Below are positions 1 to 12,870 of a stretch of 64,000 nt of DNA, piece after piece. The DNA lies in contig JAIQDT010005002.1 of the NCBI GenBank assembly GCA_021521415.1, positions 1 through 64,000 on the forward strand. The letters run 5' to 3'. Origin of the DNA: Bidens hawaiensis. Its lineage: Eukaryota; Streptophyta; Magnoliopsida; Asterales; Asteraceae. The position numbers were made by a program, and so were the translations under genes. The number at the start of each line of letters is the position of its first letter. Position 1 is the first letter of the stretch. The notes under the pieces were generated by a model, which saw only the letters and a list, made by a program, of their open reading frames with translations, searched no databases and was not told the DNA's origin.

Positions 1-472
1 CGGCTTAAAAATGAAATTTATATAAAACCGATTTAAAATCTTTAAAAACTTAAACCATGACATTTATTAACTTAAAACATCATATCATTAATTATCGCGC
101 ATCTTTTCGGCTTGATCGATCATCTCTTGCTCGGTTTGGTATTAAAGGTTTCGTTTAATGTACCGACGTACCATTAAATCGAAATTCTTTTTATGTGCTT
201 TAATTCACTTACCCCGAAGCTTTAATACTTCGTAAACATCACTAAATATCATATATCTCGTCTATAATTAAACCCTCGATTCGTTCGGGTTTCAATAACT
301 ATCGATCGATTAATCGCATATTCAATACGATGAATTATATATTCACGTACAATCAATACAGTGAACCATGTATTCTCGTATAATTACTATGGTAACTCAT
401 GTACCCGACATTAAATATGACGTAACTATTGTCTACCGGTTAGGGTATACCGGTTTCGTCGGAATCGTTACA
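1..472 (-). repeat. Element 1 3' LTR (partial)
   Basis: The sequence matches 8712-9185 with only about three differences (two 1-bp indels and one substitution). It ends in CGGAATCGTTACA at 472, the same end as the other LTRs of the family. The rest of this LTR lies left of the window. Confidence 0.95.
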
Positions 473-510
473 TTCTCCCCCCGTTAAGAAATTTCGTCCT
501 CGAAATTTTA
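473..510 (-). other. Polypurine tract and adjacent stem-loop of Element 1
   Basis: On the minus strand GGGGGGAGAA abuts the LTR start TGTAACG, the expected plus-strand primer. Next to it is a perfect 8-bp inverted repeat (AAATTTCG at 489-496, CGAAATTT at 501-508) with a 4-nt loop. The same arrangement recurs in Element 2 and in the element at 51359. Confidence 0.85.
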
Positions 511-1740
511 CACGTCCACTATCCCCTTCCGAGGGAAAGGTGGGGGGTTTTTCCTTCAGAATTCACCCTCGCGTTACCAGGTATAATCTGGTCCTCGCTG
601 TGAATTCCACTTAATCTTAATCAATAAAGCTTGGTATGTCCAAACTGTTTAGTTTTCCCGTCTATTATTTCTACGGAATTATTCATGATATCAAGTATGA
701 CTTCTATGAGTACTTCCCTACTAGTACTTTCGTTGCCTCATCGCTTAGGTACTTTTCAATCCGTATACATGGCAAAACATCATGTATAGTACTTAGCCCC
801 TGGAGTATTTTAATCGATAAACTAAATGACCCATCATGGAGATAGTCTCATGAGGTCCAATATATTAAGGAGCTATTTTCGGTTTTGCCAAACTCATATC
901 ACCTCTCGAAGGTGATGCCTTAAAAATGCCTTGTCACCTCTTTCCAGTGGCAATGGTTTCCTTTGAATGTTGGCATAAATCCTTTGCCAATCCTGCGCTG
1001 CTTTCAACTTATCTTACATATTATAAATCCGATTGGTTGTTTCTCGAATCAATTCAAATCTTATGGCTTGATTGACGCCCATTTTCAATTTAACAAATTG
1101 GTGATAATTACTTCACCCATAGAAAGCTTCAAGCTCTCGATGCTTCCTTCCCCGCCTTCCAATAATGGAAGTAGGATGACCATTTCGATCTGAGATAATT
1201 GAAAATGGTACTCCTCGACGAGATACCATTTCACCATCATGAATTTGGGCGAGGATTAATTGTGGTAATCGTCATGGATTGGGATGAAATGCGAGGATTG
1301 GTTAATCGATCCGCGATTACCCAATTCACATCATGCCTTTGATATATCTTGGGAATTTGCGTCCCGAATCCCATTGTAATTTATTTCCACTATCATTGGC
1401 GAATTTTCTGTCGTTATGGCGTTCCCTAGGGTTTTCGGTGTGCAGCCTTATCTCTTGCATAACTTAAATATTCACCAACATACGTACCCATATCTTTCTC
1501 CACACTCGGCCATTAATAAAATCCATTCAGATATTCGTATCATCAATAGTCTAATCCGATCCCGGATGTATGGAATATTTCGATCGATGCGCTTCGTCCA
1601 AGATTAATTCACGAAGGTCATGGAGGGTCGGGATCCAAACCCGATTTTTGAAGTAGAGAATTTCGTCCACGCACTGTTCGAATTTCTTCTCATTGCCGTA
1701 AAGTCCTTCCTTTTCCAAATGTTCCTCTTTCTACGCCTCA
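511..1740 (-). pseudogene. Integrase/chromodomain remnant of Element 1
   Basis: This stretch lines up with 12870-14270 of Element 2 (integrase to chromodomain) but has no long open frame. Shared landmarks include the segment 1555-1740, which resembles the sequence near 14100-14275, and the zone around 1040-1330 matching the integrase core. Stops, indels and deletions are scattered throughout, so no active integrase can be made. The assignment rests on position and patchy similarity to the neighbouring copy. Confidence 0.65.
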
Positions 1741-2905
1741 CGTTGAGCGACTCGAATCAGGTCCGAAAGGTTCGACTGGACTATCATCCCTAGCGCTCGC
1801 ACTCGCAATGGCTTAACCCGATCTTTCCTACTCAAGGCATCGGCTACGACGTTAGCCTTGCCGGGGTGATAAAGGATGTCACAGTCATAATCGCTTAACA
1901 ACTCGACCCATCTTCGATGAATATGAGACTGCGGTCTCTTATCATCTATAAAATTTGTACATTTGCGTCGTACAAAGGAATATGAGTTGGGTAATGCTAA
2001 AAATTCTTTAATAAACCGCTGATAGTCTCCGGCTAGTCCTAAAAATTGGCGCATTTCCTTTGGCGCCTTGGGTGACTGCCAATTTTAATGGTTTCTATCA
2101 TACTCGGATCACCGTGTGTTCCTTGATGCTTTACAACATGCCCAAGGGATTATGCCTTCTTTATTCAAAATCACATTTCGAAAACTTCGCGTACAACTCC
2201 TCTTGCTTTAACACTTCCACAATTTTCCTTAACCGTCGTTCGTGCTCTTCCTTACGTTGCAAATATATCAAAATATCATCAATGGATGCTATGACAAATT
2301 TGTCAAAATAAAGTTTACAGACTCGGTTCATGAGTTCCATGAACACTGCCGGCACACTTGTTAGCCCGAATGGCATATATAAGAATTCATAATGGCCGTA
2401 ACGAGTCCGAAACGCTGTTGTTGCAACGTCCTCCTCTTGGATTTTTCATTTGGTGATAACTATATTTAAGACCAATTTTCTAAATATAAAGCGCCCTTTG
2501 TAGTTGGTTAAACAGATCATTTACTTCGAAGAAGTGAATACCTATTCTTGATCGTCACTTTATTCAATTCTCCCTAATCAATACATATCCTAACACTTTC
2601 GTCCTTCATTTCCCAAATAACACTGGTGCACCCCATGGCGACCAACTAGGTCGTATGAATCCTTTATCCAACAATTCTTGTAACTGATTGGATAATTCTT
2701 GCATCTCGGACGGTGCAAGTCGGTGGGGTGCTTTAGCAACAGGACCAGCTTGAGACATTAAATCGATTCTGAATTCGACCTGTCGAGTTGGCGGTAATCC
2801 AGGAAGTTCTTCTGGGAAAACTTGTGGAAATTCGCGTACCATCGGGATATCTTCTATATGTTTTCCTTTAAATACTTTGGCAATCGCGTTTGTTAAATAC
2901 ACCAC
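1731..2905 (-). pseudogene. Reverse transcriptase/RNase H remnants of Element 1
   Basis: Three open pieces survive on the minus strand. 2606-2905 encodes the protease-RT linker and RT N-terminus (motifs [14 protein letters not shown] and [10 protein letters not shown]). 2161-2376 encodes the palm (MPFGLT, then SIDDILIY in place of the usual FIDD core). 1731-2054 starts at RQFLGLAG and ends in the RNase H tail ([17 protein letters not shown]). Between the last two landmarks most of RNase H is gone: FLALPNS runs almost directly into RRWVELLSD. The pieces lie in different frames. Confidence 0.85.
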
Positions 2906-4680
2906 GTCTACTTGTCGTAAATATTATAACATCTCAAGATGAGATTAGAGTGGTAACATAATACCGTACACTTTTCTCTGTATCTAATCGTTTCATCGTC
3001 CGAATGAGAGCTTCTAATCATCTTCTTTTCATATTTGATTTCAGCTTCATGTTGAGTTAGCCAATCCATGTTAACTATTACGTCAAAACTTCTTAACTTT
3101 ACTGGTCGTAGATCAATAAGGAAAGGTTAGTCGTTCAGAATAATAGGACAATTCCGAACAATTTAGTTAACCATTAGGGGTTTACTGTTAGCGACTCTAC
3201 AGTATAGGGTTCTATAGTTTCACTAATCGGTATCTTTCCAAATGATAGGAGGTTAACAGGAACTAACTTCTATTGACGACCGTAAAAATATCGCTGAAGT
3301 CTATTGATTTAAAACTACAATATAATTAATACCACCTTTGGATCATGACGTGCTTTATTCGAATTACTCACAAAAGCACAGCTCCTTGCTTGATCAGAGG
3401 TTGATGCTTGTCATGAGGTTCGTCTTCCAACGACACCTTGGTTCAACTTTGGGCAATTTCTCTTGAAACGTTCTGTACTGCCACATTCATAGCAAGTACA
3501 ACTGTTTGGTATAATTTGGTTTCTTTGGATGGATTGTTATTGAAGTTGTTGGGTTCGGAGTGGTTGTACACGAATGGGTTGGGGTTGCCGGTTCACATGG
3601 CTTCAATTGGTTCTACAATTGGGGCATTACGTCCATCTTTACCACACCTGTGGCCTACTATCATTCGACACTCTTCTTCCTACCGATAACCATATTTTCC
3701 ACATTTAGGGAAGGACCCTTCATGCGGTTCATGTTTTCACACCCGAACTAGTCTTAGTATAATTCTGGGTTGTAGGACATACCTACTTATTCGAGAGCCT
3801 ATCTTGCACTATACCTTTATCATTTCTCTTCTTTAACACTCGACGTCTCATCTAACGTCCTTCCAGTCCGCTTCCCATAGAGTCAAATATATCAATGCTG
3901 GCTTGTGCCACAACCCTTCCAAGGGTTGTATATTTTACAGGATTGACTATACTCCTTATCGATGGAGTTAGTCCCCAATATAGCGCTCACTTCGCTTAGT
4001 TTCATGAGTAATTAGCCATGTTACCAGGCATGACAATTCCTACAAACGATTAGCGTGTTCTAAGTGATCAGCACACAACATTTCTATCTTCCTTAGCTCA
4101 GTTTCCAGTCTCTGAACTTAATTACTCGAATAAAAGTGCTCTAGCACAAGAATTTTAAATTCTGACCACATCATCTGAGTAAAAATTTTCTAACTATAAT
4201 TTTATACCATCGTGTTCCATCACGATACAACATAATCTACCAACATATCTGTAGCATATTTCACTACACAATGTTCTAGACTCTTACCAATATCCTTAAC
4301 CATTTCGATCTTTTCTATCCCCTCGCTAATCTATTCCTCTCTTTACCATCAGTAAACTATTAATAATTTCCTTAACACAACCAACAAACATATCCTTCAT
4401 ACCGGATCTAATTCATTACGACTACTATTCATGTTTAGTTTATAACTAATACTTGTAGTCATAATAGTATCCGGTGGAACATTATCACTCTTAGCAATAC
4501 CACTAAGAATTGAAATATTCATATTCATGTGATTGCTCGATCTATAATTCTGCGATCACATTCGCATCAGCACTAGCAGTGATCTGTGATATGACATTCG
4601 GTATCATCATCTGCTATCTTTGAGCAATCAACTGAATCATATCAATCTCCATCATTGGAGTTACTCTTTTTATGTCATTC
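2906..4680 (-). pseudogene. gag and protease remnant of Element 1
   Basis: The region aligns in order with protease and gag of Element 2 (15750-17580): similar DNA is visible around 3050-3260 (protease), 3380-3720 (zinc-knuckle region) and 3900-4680 (gag body and N-terminus). No reading frame longer than about 80 codons is open, and many indels are present. It is non-coding now. Confidence 0.65.
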
Positions 4681-6064
4681 TGCCGTACTCATCCCGTACG
4701 CAGTAATCAATACTAATCTCACCGTATAGCTCGTCACCAGCTCAATCATAACAGCAGGTACACATACACACCAAATATTATCATACATATTACACATACC
4801 AGTATCTAGTATATATGTCCCATAAATATAATAACATATGGACTTAACCTGACGTCGGTTAACGTTTAAATATGTTATATAACCCTTGTCACCAACTGAC
4901 ATATAGATCTTTCTCAACAAAGATTAATGTTTAATATACTTGATTTCAATATTCTTCTGTATGTCAGCATAACCGATACATGCTCACCGTGAGCACCAAA
5001 CGATTACGTACCACGGAGTTATAATATCCGTGTCTATTCGTATATCCGGCATACACGGTATACCACCTACGAATGAATAACCAACTATGCTATAATGATT
5101 CCAACACCTCTTTGTGTATGTGTAATCATTCTATTCGAGTATACATGGGTATAGGCATCTAACGGATGTAAGGATAGCATCGGGAGTTGCAAGGTTCAAG
5201 GTAATCGTGCAACATGGGTTGCCTTCAAATATTATCAATTACTATTATGGGAAACTCTATCGTTTGCTCAGTCAATGTCCTCCGGCGTTCTAGGTTTGCT
5301 AAAATCGGTAATTCTCGATCTGGAAGTGGTATGACTCATATTTTTGAGAGTGAGAAATTCATATATATATTTCTATATATTATTTTTATCTGCTCAATTA
5401 TTATCAAATTTATTATTATTATTATTTATTTTATTTATTTATTTATTTTCCTTAATGGAATAAGAATGGGTTCAGGTACCGGTCCGTTCGTACGTGCGGG
5501 TCTGCGATTCGGGTGAACATATGGGGTTATTAGGATATACGGTACCGGTGTTGGTAGGGTAAGGGATTTATCAATTTTGGTTGGGAGTGACGGTTACTAG
5601 ATATTACTGGTTAATGTCAAACGGGAGATCTAACTTGGTACTATCATAACTATGGCCCGATAAGTCAGACTTATCATCAACCGATGCTCTAGAAATCTCA
5701 GCATCCTCGGTACTTTTATTATTTCATCCCCCGGTTCTTTATCCAGGTCCTATTTCTAAATACATGAAACCACAAGATATATATACATATATATATACAC
5801 ACATTAGCACGCATAAATAATATTATATACTTTACACATATGTTGCCATTTTTACCTATTAATGTTCCCCGTGACTTCCCCTGAGTTCCCTCGTGCGGAC
5901 AAGTCTGTTATTATGTTCCGGACCATAATTACTCACTTGTCCGTCCAAGTTCATCCAGCTCTCGTCACTATAAATTATTAGTTGATATTCAGATCCTATA
6001 ATACTTGAGCTACTGGTTATATTTTAGGTATCTTTTAAAGACATCCTAATTCTTTTATAACCAA
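4681..6064. other. Untranslated leader region of Element 1
   Basis: This is the gag-to-PBS interval. About 5820-6064 closely matches Element 2 at 18650-18889, showing it is the same leader. The Pro/Ser-rich ORF that Element 2 carries here is not recognisable. Instead there is AT-rich simple sequence around 5360-5460 and short TA runs near 5780. I see no gene. Confidence 0.6.
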
Positions 6065-6078
6065 TGGCTCTGATACCA
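6065..6078 (-). other. Primer-binding site of Element 1
   Basis: The minus strand reads TGGTATCAGAGCCA, complementary to the 3' end of plant initiator tRNA-Met. It lies 5 nt from the LTR boundary at 6084. Confidence 0.92.
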
Positions 6079-6083
6079 AGTTC

Positions 6084-9000
6084 TGTAACACCCCGTAACC
6101 ACAGCGGAAACGTAAACGGGGTGCGACAGACTCGTCTGATATCAACCACATTGCTTATAAAGAAAACTGAATACATTAATATACTTCAAAATTACATTAT
6201 CTCGTATTTCATTACCGTCTAGGTGATACACACATCATACAATACGATACATAATTCTATTTATTATAATGTATCCTAACATTCCGCACGCAAATCTTAC
6301 ACACATCAAGCACTTAGCACGTAAGCAATCACTTCATCTTAGTTGTACCTGAAAAGCATGTGAGAAAACGGGTCAACTATGAATAGTTGGTGAGTTTCAC
6401 AATTCGAGTAAACCATGATAAATCATTATCATAAAATAATATTATTATCGATGTAATTATGCTGAGCCCACAAGTGAAACCTCTGACTATCACACACAAC
6501 CCCCGTGGCATATCCCCCGCCCACGGAACTGCCCCAAACCGCTATGTCTAACATTACATAGCAAAATATATATAACACCCAAAATAGACATGTGCAACTG
6601 GCTGGGAAACATCAGCAAATCCATGCCGGACCAGTTGGGTTTGTCAGACCAATAGTACTATCCACACTCTACCGGCTTTCAGTTAATCACTCGTGTTCCG
6701 GGGCCTTAGAATGTTAGCAACTCAGACAATTACCATCTTAGTATATTTCCGTTCGATTCCCGCACAATAAAACATATATAAATCCACGCAAATCCATGCG
6801 TTCAGTATGTACTTAAACATTTCAATAGTAACATGCTTCCGCCCCAGGAAAATATTTGAAAACAATTCAGAAAAAGGGGCTCGTGAAACTCACCTTAGCA
6901 CATGCAAGCAGGTAACAACAATCATTATCAGTTAACACGTCCAATCTGTAATATGATCCCTATGATCGTTACTATACACTCATTATTATTATAACTTTAA
7001 CCAAGTTAACCGGTACATCTGGGGACACTGTTAACCCAGCACTGTACCCGTTCTGGGGGCAAGGTTAACCCAGAAACACTTCTCCGGACTCAGATTGTGA
7101 TGTCGTTTAGAGTTCAACAGTCAAATTTTCTAATAGCTTGTTTTCCCCGTTTTGCGTGCCTAGTACGGTTACCCGTTTTTATGTTTCAAAAATGAGTTTG
7201 GTCACACACGACCCGAAAATAGTGGTTGACTGATAATTTAGTTTAAGTTGTGAAATTAGAGCTCGGTTTAGACGCCCCGATTGGCCGCGGGACCCGTTTC
7301 CGTCTTAGCGTACCGGAAACTGTTAAATCGGACAAAAATTACTCAAATCATCCGAATTATTTTCGGATGATTTATTTTTACTTGTTTAACTCATTTATAT
7401 GAAAATAGTTCATTTTTAGGGTTTTTATACACCAGTCAGCTCGCTTAAGCGAACTTCACCGGTTTACGCGTTTTAACTTTAAAAGTTTGATAATTAGCAC
7501 AAATAATTATCCGTTTAATCTCGATTCTTGAAATTTTGCACAAAACACTTTTTGACAGTGGGAATTTTCATAAAAATATTTCCAGAATTAAGTTTTATAT
7601 TAAAATTTATTTATCTATTTTTAAACACCATTTAAACACTAAATATGTCGTAAATACCAAACGATCTTAGAAAAATCCCAAATTTCTCCTGGATGTCCCC
7701 TGCCATCCACATAGTCCCCTGTAATTTGTCCAGAACCAAAATCTTCTTCTACATGCCATTTTCACTAAAACCGAGCTAGAAAACCCTAGAACTCGTTTAA
7801 CCGAAAATCTTACTTAGACTTCTCCAACTGACCTCAAATTTTGTGTGTCACTTATATATGATATAAAAAGCTTATCTGCAATTTTCCAGAATTTTTCATG
7901 ATATTTAACTATTTTTCACCATTTTTGGCCAAAACCGAGCATTAAATTCACCAAATATTCATCGTTTATCCAAAAATTACCAGAAATTCACAGAACCCTT
8001 ATTTTCATGTGTTTAACACCTCTGTAAAATTTCATGACCTAACTCTAAAGCATCAACAATCTGTCCAAAAACTCCAAAACCGAACATAACCGAATATACC
8101 TTTCGTTTTCCGCCACTACAAGCTACAAACTCGTCTTTCCGCCTTATTTACCACTAAATACAGAATCTACAACCAACATACCACAATACCAAGCAAGTTA
8201 CCTTCACGATCAAGCCATTTCTTTCATGGTTTCGGTTATGATTCCAAAAACAAAGATTTAACCGTAAAGTTTCGTTTTTGATTCGTTTAACTCCTTTCTT
8301 GGACCAAGATCCCTTGTATAACCCGTATACATCACTTGATCATGCAAGAATCGGTTTTCATCATTGAAACCTCATTTTCTTGCAAATAAACTCAAGAAAC
8401 GAAGATGGAAACGTAAATAACTCGACTTTTTACCTCGGTTTTCTTGCTAAAATCTCGGTTTTTAGTTGATCTTGTGGAGAGGATTTGAAGATCATAGAGA
8501 GGTTTGTTGTAAAAAAAAGAAATAACAAAGGAAATGGTGTTCCTTTACTCCGATCGGAAGGGATAGGAGGGTGGGGTGGGACCCACATCTCAAATTCTAG
8601 CCACACAATTGGATTCCCGTAATCCGGATAATGTTTTGGATAATCTGGTTCAGTTCGTTTTTCGGTTAAATGTTTAATTCGGCTTAAAACGAGGCTAAAA
8701 CTGTCGTTTTTCGGCTTAAAAATGAAATTTATATAAAACCGATTTAAAATCTTTAAAAACTTAAACCATGACATTTATTAACTTAAAACATCATATCATT
8801 AATTATCGCGCATCTTTTTCGGCTTGATCGATCATCTCTTGCTCGGTTTGGTATTAAAGGTTTCGTTTAATGTACCGACGTACCATTAAATCGAAATTCT
8901 TTTTCTGTGCTTTAATTCACTTACCCCGAAGCTTTAATACTTCGTAAACATCACTAAATATCATATATCTCGTCTATAATTAAACCCTCGATTCGTTCGG

Positions 9001-9185
9001 GTTTCAATAACTATCGATCGATTAATCGCATATTCAATACGATGAATTATATATTCACGTACAATCAATACAGTGAACCATGTATTCTCGTATAATTACT
9101 ATGGTAACTCATGTACCCGACATTAAATATGACGTAACTATTGTCTACCGGTTAGGGTATACCGGGTTTCGTCGGAATCGTTACA
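6084..9185 (-). repeat. Element 1 5' LTR (3102 bp)
   Basis: On the plus strand it runs from TGTAACACCCCG to CGGAATCGTTACA, giving TG...CA ends. It has the same length as the LTR at 9731-12832 and is clearly homologous along its whole length, but lacks the 39-bp tandem array found there. A minus-strand TATA-like run (TTTATATAAATTT, near 8728) is a candidate promoter. No gene lies in it. Confidence 0.95.
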
Positions 9186-9730
9186 TAGGACTTCGCTATT
9201 CTAGTGATTGGATTTGATCTACTTTGTATTTGGATATCAGAACAATTATTATTTTGGCTCATTCATATGATTATGGTTTATGAATATGACTTTTGAGTTA
9301 TGTTCCAATTTTAGCATGTTTAAATCCGTAAATAAGTTAATTATTCTAAATGTTAGCAGTCGCTCATACTTGTAGGAACAAATATGAAGGTAAGACTACT
9401 ATGAACTTGGATTGATGGATATTCATAAGGTATGAATATAGAGCAAGGTTTTGCTGCCAAGGTTCATAGATATTTATGGGATATAAATATTGGACTGACC
9501 CGCCCTCAAATGTTACTGCATGGAATCCTTGTGATTGGTGGTCATAAGTAAATTTGAGTAAATGTGAATATCATAGTATCCTCCGACCTGAGATACATAT
9601 TGGGTCTTGATATTCACCAAGTATTACACTTTTACTTAGTTCTTCGTTGCTCTGAAACATGACAGTACATAAAACTAAGCTCAAGTGTCGTACAATGTGA
9701 TTTGTCCCTCTTATTCGTTGAGAGACGTAT
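9186..9730 (+). mobile_element. Older LTR element, left segment (interrupted by Element 2)
   Basis: This non-coding segment lies between Elements 1 and 2. It continues at 22010 once Element 2 and one CGTAT copy are removed. The right-hand continuation ends in a copia-style purine tract and LTR start (22288-22299), so I read it as the interior of an older, probably non-autonomous LTR element. No ORF is present; the orientation is inferred from the purine tract. Confidence 0.5.
9726..9730. other. Target-site duplication CGTAT (left) of Element 2
   Basis: CGTAT immediately precedes the LTR and is repeated at 22010-22014 immediately after the other LTR. A 5-bp duplication is typical of LTR-retrotransposon integration. 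Confidence 0.95.
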
Positions 9731-12700
9731 TGTAACACCCCGTAACCGCAGCGGAAACGTACACGGGATGCAACAGACACATCTGATATCAACAGCATTG
9801 CTTATAAAGAAAACACCACTACAATAATTTAAACGTATTACATTGTTCCGAGTTTCGTTACCGACTAGGTGTTATCACATAAGTTTTACCAATAGTACGT
9901 TAACATGTTTAAAACAAAATATAGACTCTTAAGCTTCCACAAAATAGCACACATCAGCAAGCACGTATCACTCATTCCAATTTGGGTGTACCTAGAAAGC
10001 ATGTAAAGAAAACGGGTCAACTACGAATAGTTGGTGAGTTTCACTAATTTAAGTAAACCATGACAACTCATTTTAATAATCATAAATTAATGATGTAATT
10101 ATGCTGAGCCTACAAGTGAAAACTCCGTTAACCCAGAAACATATTTAATAACCTCTGGGGACACTGTTAACCCAGAAACACATTTAATAACCTCTGGGGA
10201 CACTGTTAACCCAGAAACACATTTAATAGCCTCTGGGGACACTGTTAACCCAGAAAATACATTTAATAACCTCTGGGGACACTGTTAACCCAGAACACTG
10301 TTTCGGGCCTTACAATATTAGTAACTCAGACAATTACCGTCTTAATACATTACCGTACGATTCCCGTACAATAAACATTATATAAATACATTCATTTCCA
10401 TGCGATCGGTATGTACTTAAACACTTTGATAACAACATGCTTTCCGCCCCGGGAAAATATTTAAAACAGTTCAATAAAAAGGGGCTCGTGAAAACTCACC
10501 TTTTTGGTGAGCAGATGTAATACTGTGAACAGCTACCGGTCTGGATCTGTAATACGATCCCTAAGTCGTTACTACACAATTTCTATTAATATAACTTAAA
10601 TTCGTGTTAACCGGTACGTCTGGGGACACTGTTGACCCAGTACCGTACACGATCCGGGGACAATGTTAACCCCGAAACACTTCTCAGGACTTAGATTGTG
10701 ATATTACTTAGAGTTCTTTAGTCAAAACTACCATTAGTTTGTTTTCTCGTTTTGCGTGCCTAGAACGGTTATTCGTCTTTATGTTTTCAAAAATGAGTTT
10801 GGCCACATACGACCCGAAAATAGTTGTTATTGATATTTTAATTAAAGTGGTGAAATTAGAGCTCGGTTTAGACACCACGTTTGGCCGCGGGGCCCGTTTC
10901 CGTCTTTAATATACCGGAAACGACTAAATCGGGTAAAATTACCCAAATCATCCGAATTATTTTCAATTCGGATGATTTATTTTTACCTAACTAACTTAGT
11001 TTCATGAAAATAGTCCATTTTTAAGGTTTTTATACACCAGTCAGCTCGCTTAGGCGAACTTTACCGGTTTACACGTTTTAAGCTTTAAAAGTTTGTTTTT
11101 AAGTTCCATTTAGCACAAATAAATATCCGTTTAGTCTCGGATCTTGAAATTTTGCACAAATCAGTTTCTGACAGTAAGGAATTTTATAAAAATATTTCCA
11201 GAATTAATTTTTATATTTAACATTTATTTATCTATTTTTAAATGTCATTTAAACACCAAATATGTCGAAAATACCAAATGACTTTAGAAAAATCCCAAAT
11301 TTTTCTGAGATGACTCCTGCTATCCATATAGTTCCCAGTAATTTTTACAGAACCAAAAACTCATTTTTCATGCCATTTTCACCAAAACCGAGCTAGAAAA
11401 CCCTAGAACTCGTTTTACCGAAAAGCCTACTTAGACTTCTCCAATGGACCTGAAATTTTGTGTGTGACTTTTATATGTTATAAAAAGCTTATCTAAATTT
11501 TTCCAAAATTTTTCATGATGTTTAGCTATTTTTCACCATTTTTAGCCAAAACCGAGCATTAAATTCACCAAATATTCATCCTTTATCCAAAAAATTACCA
11601 AAATTTCACAGATCTCATATTTTTATGTGTAGATCATCTCTGTGAAATTTCATGACTCAACTCTAAGTCTACCACAATCTGTCCAAATCTTACAAATCAT
11701 ACGAAAAACCGAACTACCTTGTGTTTCTAGCTTTTAGATCGCAAAGATCTTGCTTTCTAGCCTTTGCTAGCAACTAGATACAACACCTACAAGCACAACA
11801 ACACCACACCAAGCAAGTTATACCCACAATCAAGCCATTTCTTTCATGGTTTCGGTTAAGACACCAAAACAAAGATTTTAACCGTAAAAATTCGTTTTTG
11901 ACTCTTTTAAATCCTTTCTTGGACCAAGATCCCTTGTATAACTTGTATACATCACTTGATCACGCAAGAATCGGTTTCATCTCGGGTTTTCACCCATTTT
12001 TCACTTGAAACTCCATTCTCTTGCAAACAACTTAAGATCATGTAATCAAAACTATGAATCAACCATTAAAACCATGTTTTTACCTTATGATTCTTGTTAA
12101 AAATCAAGGGTTTGGATGAAGGTTGAAGAGTGTTGAGAGGATTTTGGTGTTGGGAGTTTAGAAAAAGGAAAATGTGATGTGTGTGTGCACCACATGGACC
12201 GATCGGTCCATGTATGGTGTGGGAGGGGGACCCACATCTCCAACCATGGCCACACATTAGGATTGTGTAATCCGGATAACGTTGTAGATAATCTGGTTCA
12301 GTTCGTTTCTCGGTTAAACACTTAATTCGGCTTAAAACGAGGCTAAAACGGTCGTTTTTCGTCTTAAAAATAAAATTTATATAAAACTGATTTAAAATCT
12401 TTAAAAACTTAAACCGTGACATTTATTGACTCAACACATCATATTGTCGGTCATTGTGCATCTTTTTCGGCTTGATCGATCGTCTCTTGCTTGGTTTGAT
12501 GTTAATGGTTTCGTTTAACGTACCGATGTACTAATAAATCGAAATCCTTTTTATGTGCTATAATTCACTTATCCCGAAGCCTTAATACTTCGTACACATC
12601 ACTAAACATTATATATTTCGTCTATAACGTAATCCCCGATTCGTTCGGGTTTCAATAACCGTTCATCGATTAATCGTAATTTCAATATGACTAGCTGTAC

Positions 12701-12832
12701 ATTCGAGTATAATTCGTACTGTGAATCTTATATACTCATATAAACACATTATAATTAATATATTCGGTATTAAATAACACGTAAATAGTATATTCCGGCT
12801 AGGGTATACCTGAATTTGCCGGAATCGTTACA
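9731..12832 (-). repeat. Element 2 3' LTR (3102 bp)
   Basis: It has TG...CA ends (TGTAACACCCCG / GGAATCGTTACA). It contains a tandem array at 10127-10293. A minus-strand TATA-like run near 12373-12386 would place the transcription start about 450 bp into the LTR, giving a short U3 and a very long R-U5; that reading is inference. Confidence 0.96.
10127..10293. repeat. 39-bp tandem repeat array in LTR
   Basis: There are four full units of 39-40 bp plus a partial fifth, each containing GTTAACCCAG and CTGGGGACACT. CTGGG and CCCAG form an imperfect inverted repeat around GACACTGTTAA. Single related copies occur elsewhere in the LTRs (near 10619 and 7019). The identical array lies in the other LTR at 19305-19471. 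Confidence 0.93.
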
Positions 12833-12870
12833 TTCTCCCCCCGTTATAAAAATTTCATCCTCGAAATTTT
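12833..12870 (-). other. Polypurine tract and adjacent stem-loop of Element 2
   Basis: The minus strand shows GGGGGGAGAA against the LTR. An inverted repeat, AAAATTTC at 12849-12856 and GAAATTTT at 12863-12870, flanks a 6-nt loop. The stem-loop touches the pol stop codon (12869-12871). Confidence 0.85.

Larger units (their letters stand above)
1..9185 (-). mobile_element. Element 1: decayed Ty3/Gypsy chromovirus (Tekay-like), left end off-window
   Basis: This minus-strand LTR retrotransposon consists of a partial 3' LTR (1-472), a degraded interior (473-6083) and a full 5' LTR (6084-9185). A polypurine tract abuts the left LTR and an initiator-Met type primer-binding site lies 5 nt from the right LTR, so both priming sites look usable. 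Recognisable gag-pol pieces occur in the expected order but in many frames, and much of RNase H is missing. Lineage is inferred from close similarity to Element 2, which has a chromodomain. Only the right copy of the target duplication (TAGGA, 9186-9190) would be in the window, so it cannot be confirmed. Confidence 0.9.

Noticed and set aside
5214..5516. A 100-codon frame in the Element 1 leader
   Set aside because: It is made largely of ATT-rich simple sequence (Ile/Phe/Tyr run) and unlike the extra ORF of Element 2.
10127..10293. Possible CRISPR-like direct repeats
   Set aside because: Units are contiguous tandem copies without unique spacers, inside a plant LTR.
12066..12422. A 118-codon minus-strand frame repeated in the LTRs (also 21243-21599 and 8430-8774)
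   Set aside because: It spans the candidate TATA box of the LTR, has no domain, and is shared only because the LTRs are homologous. The Element 1 version differs in length and sequence.
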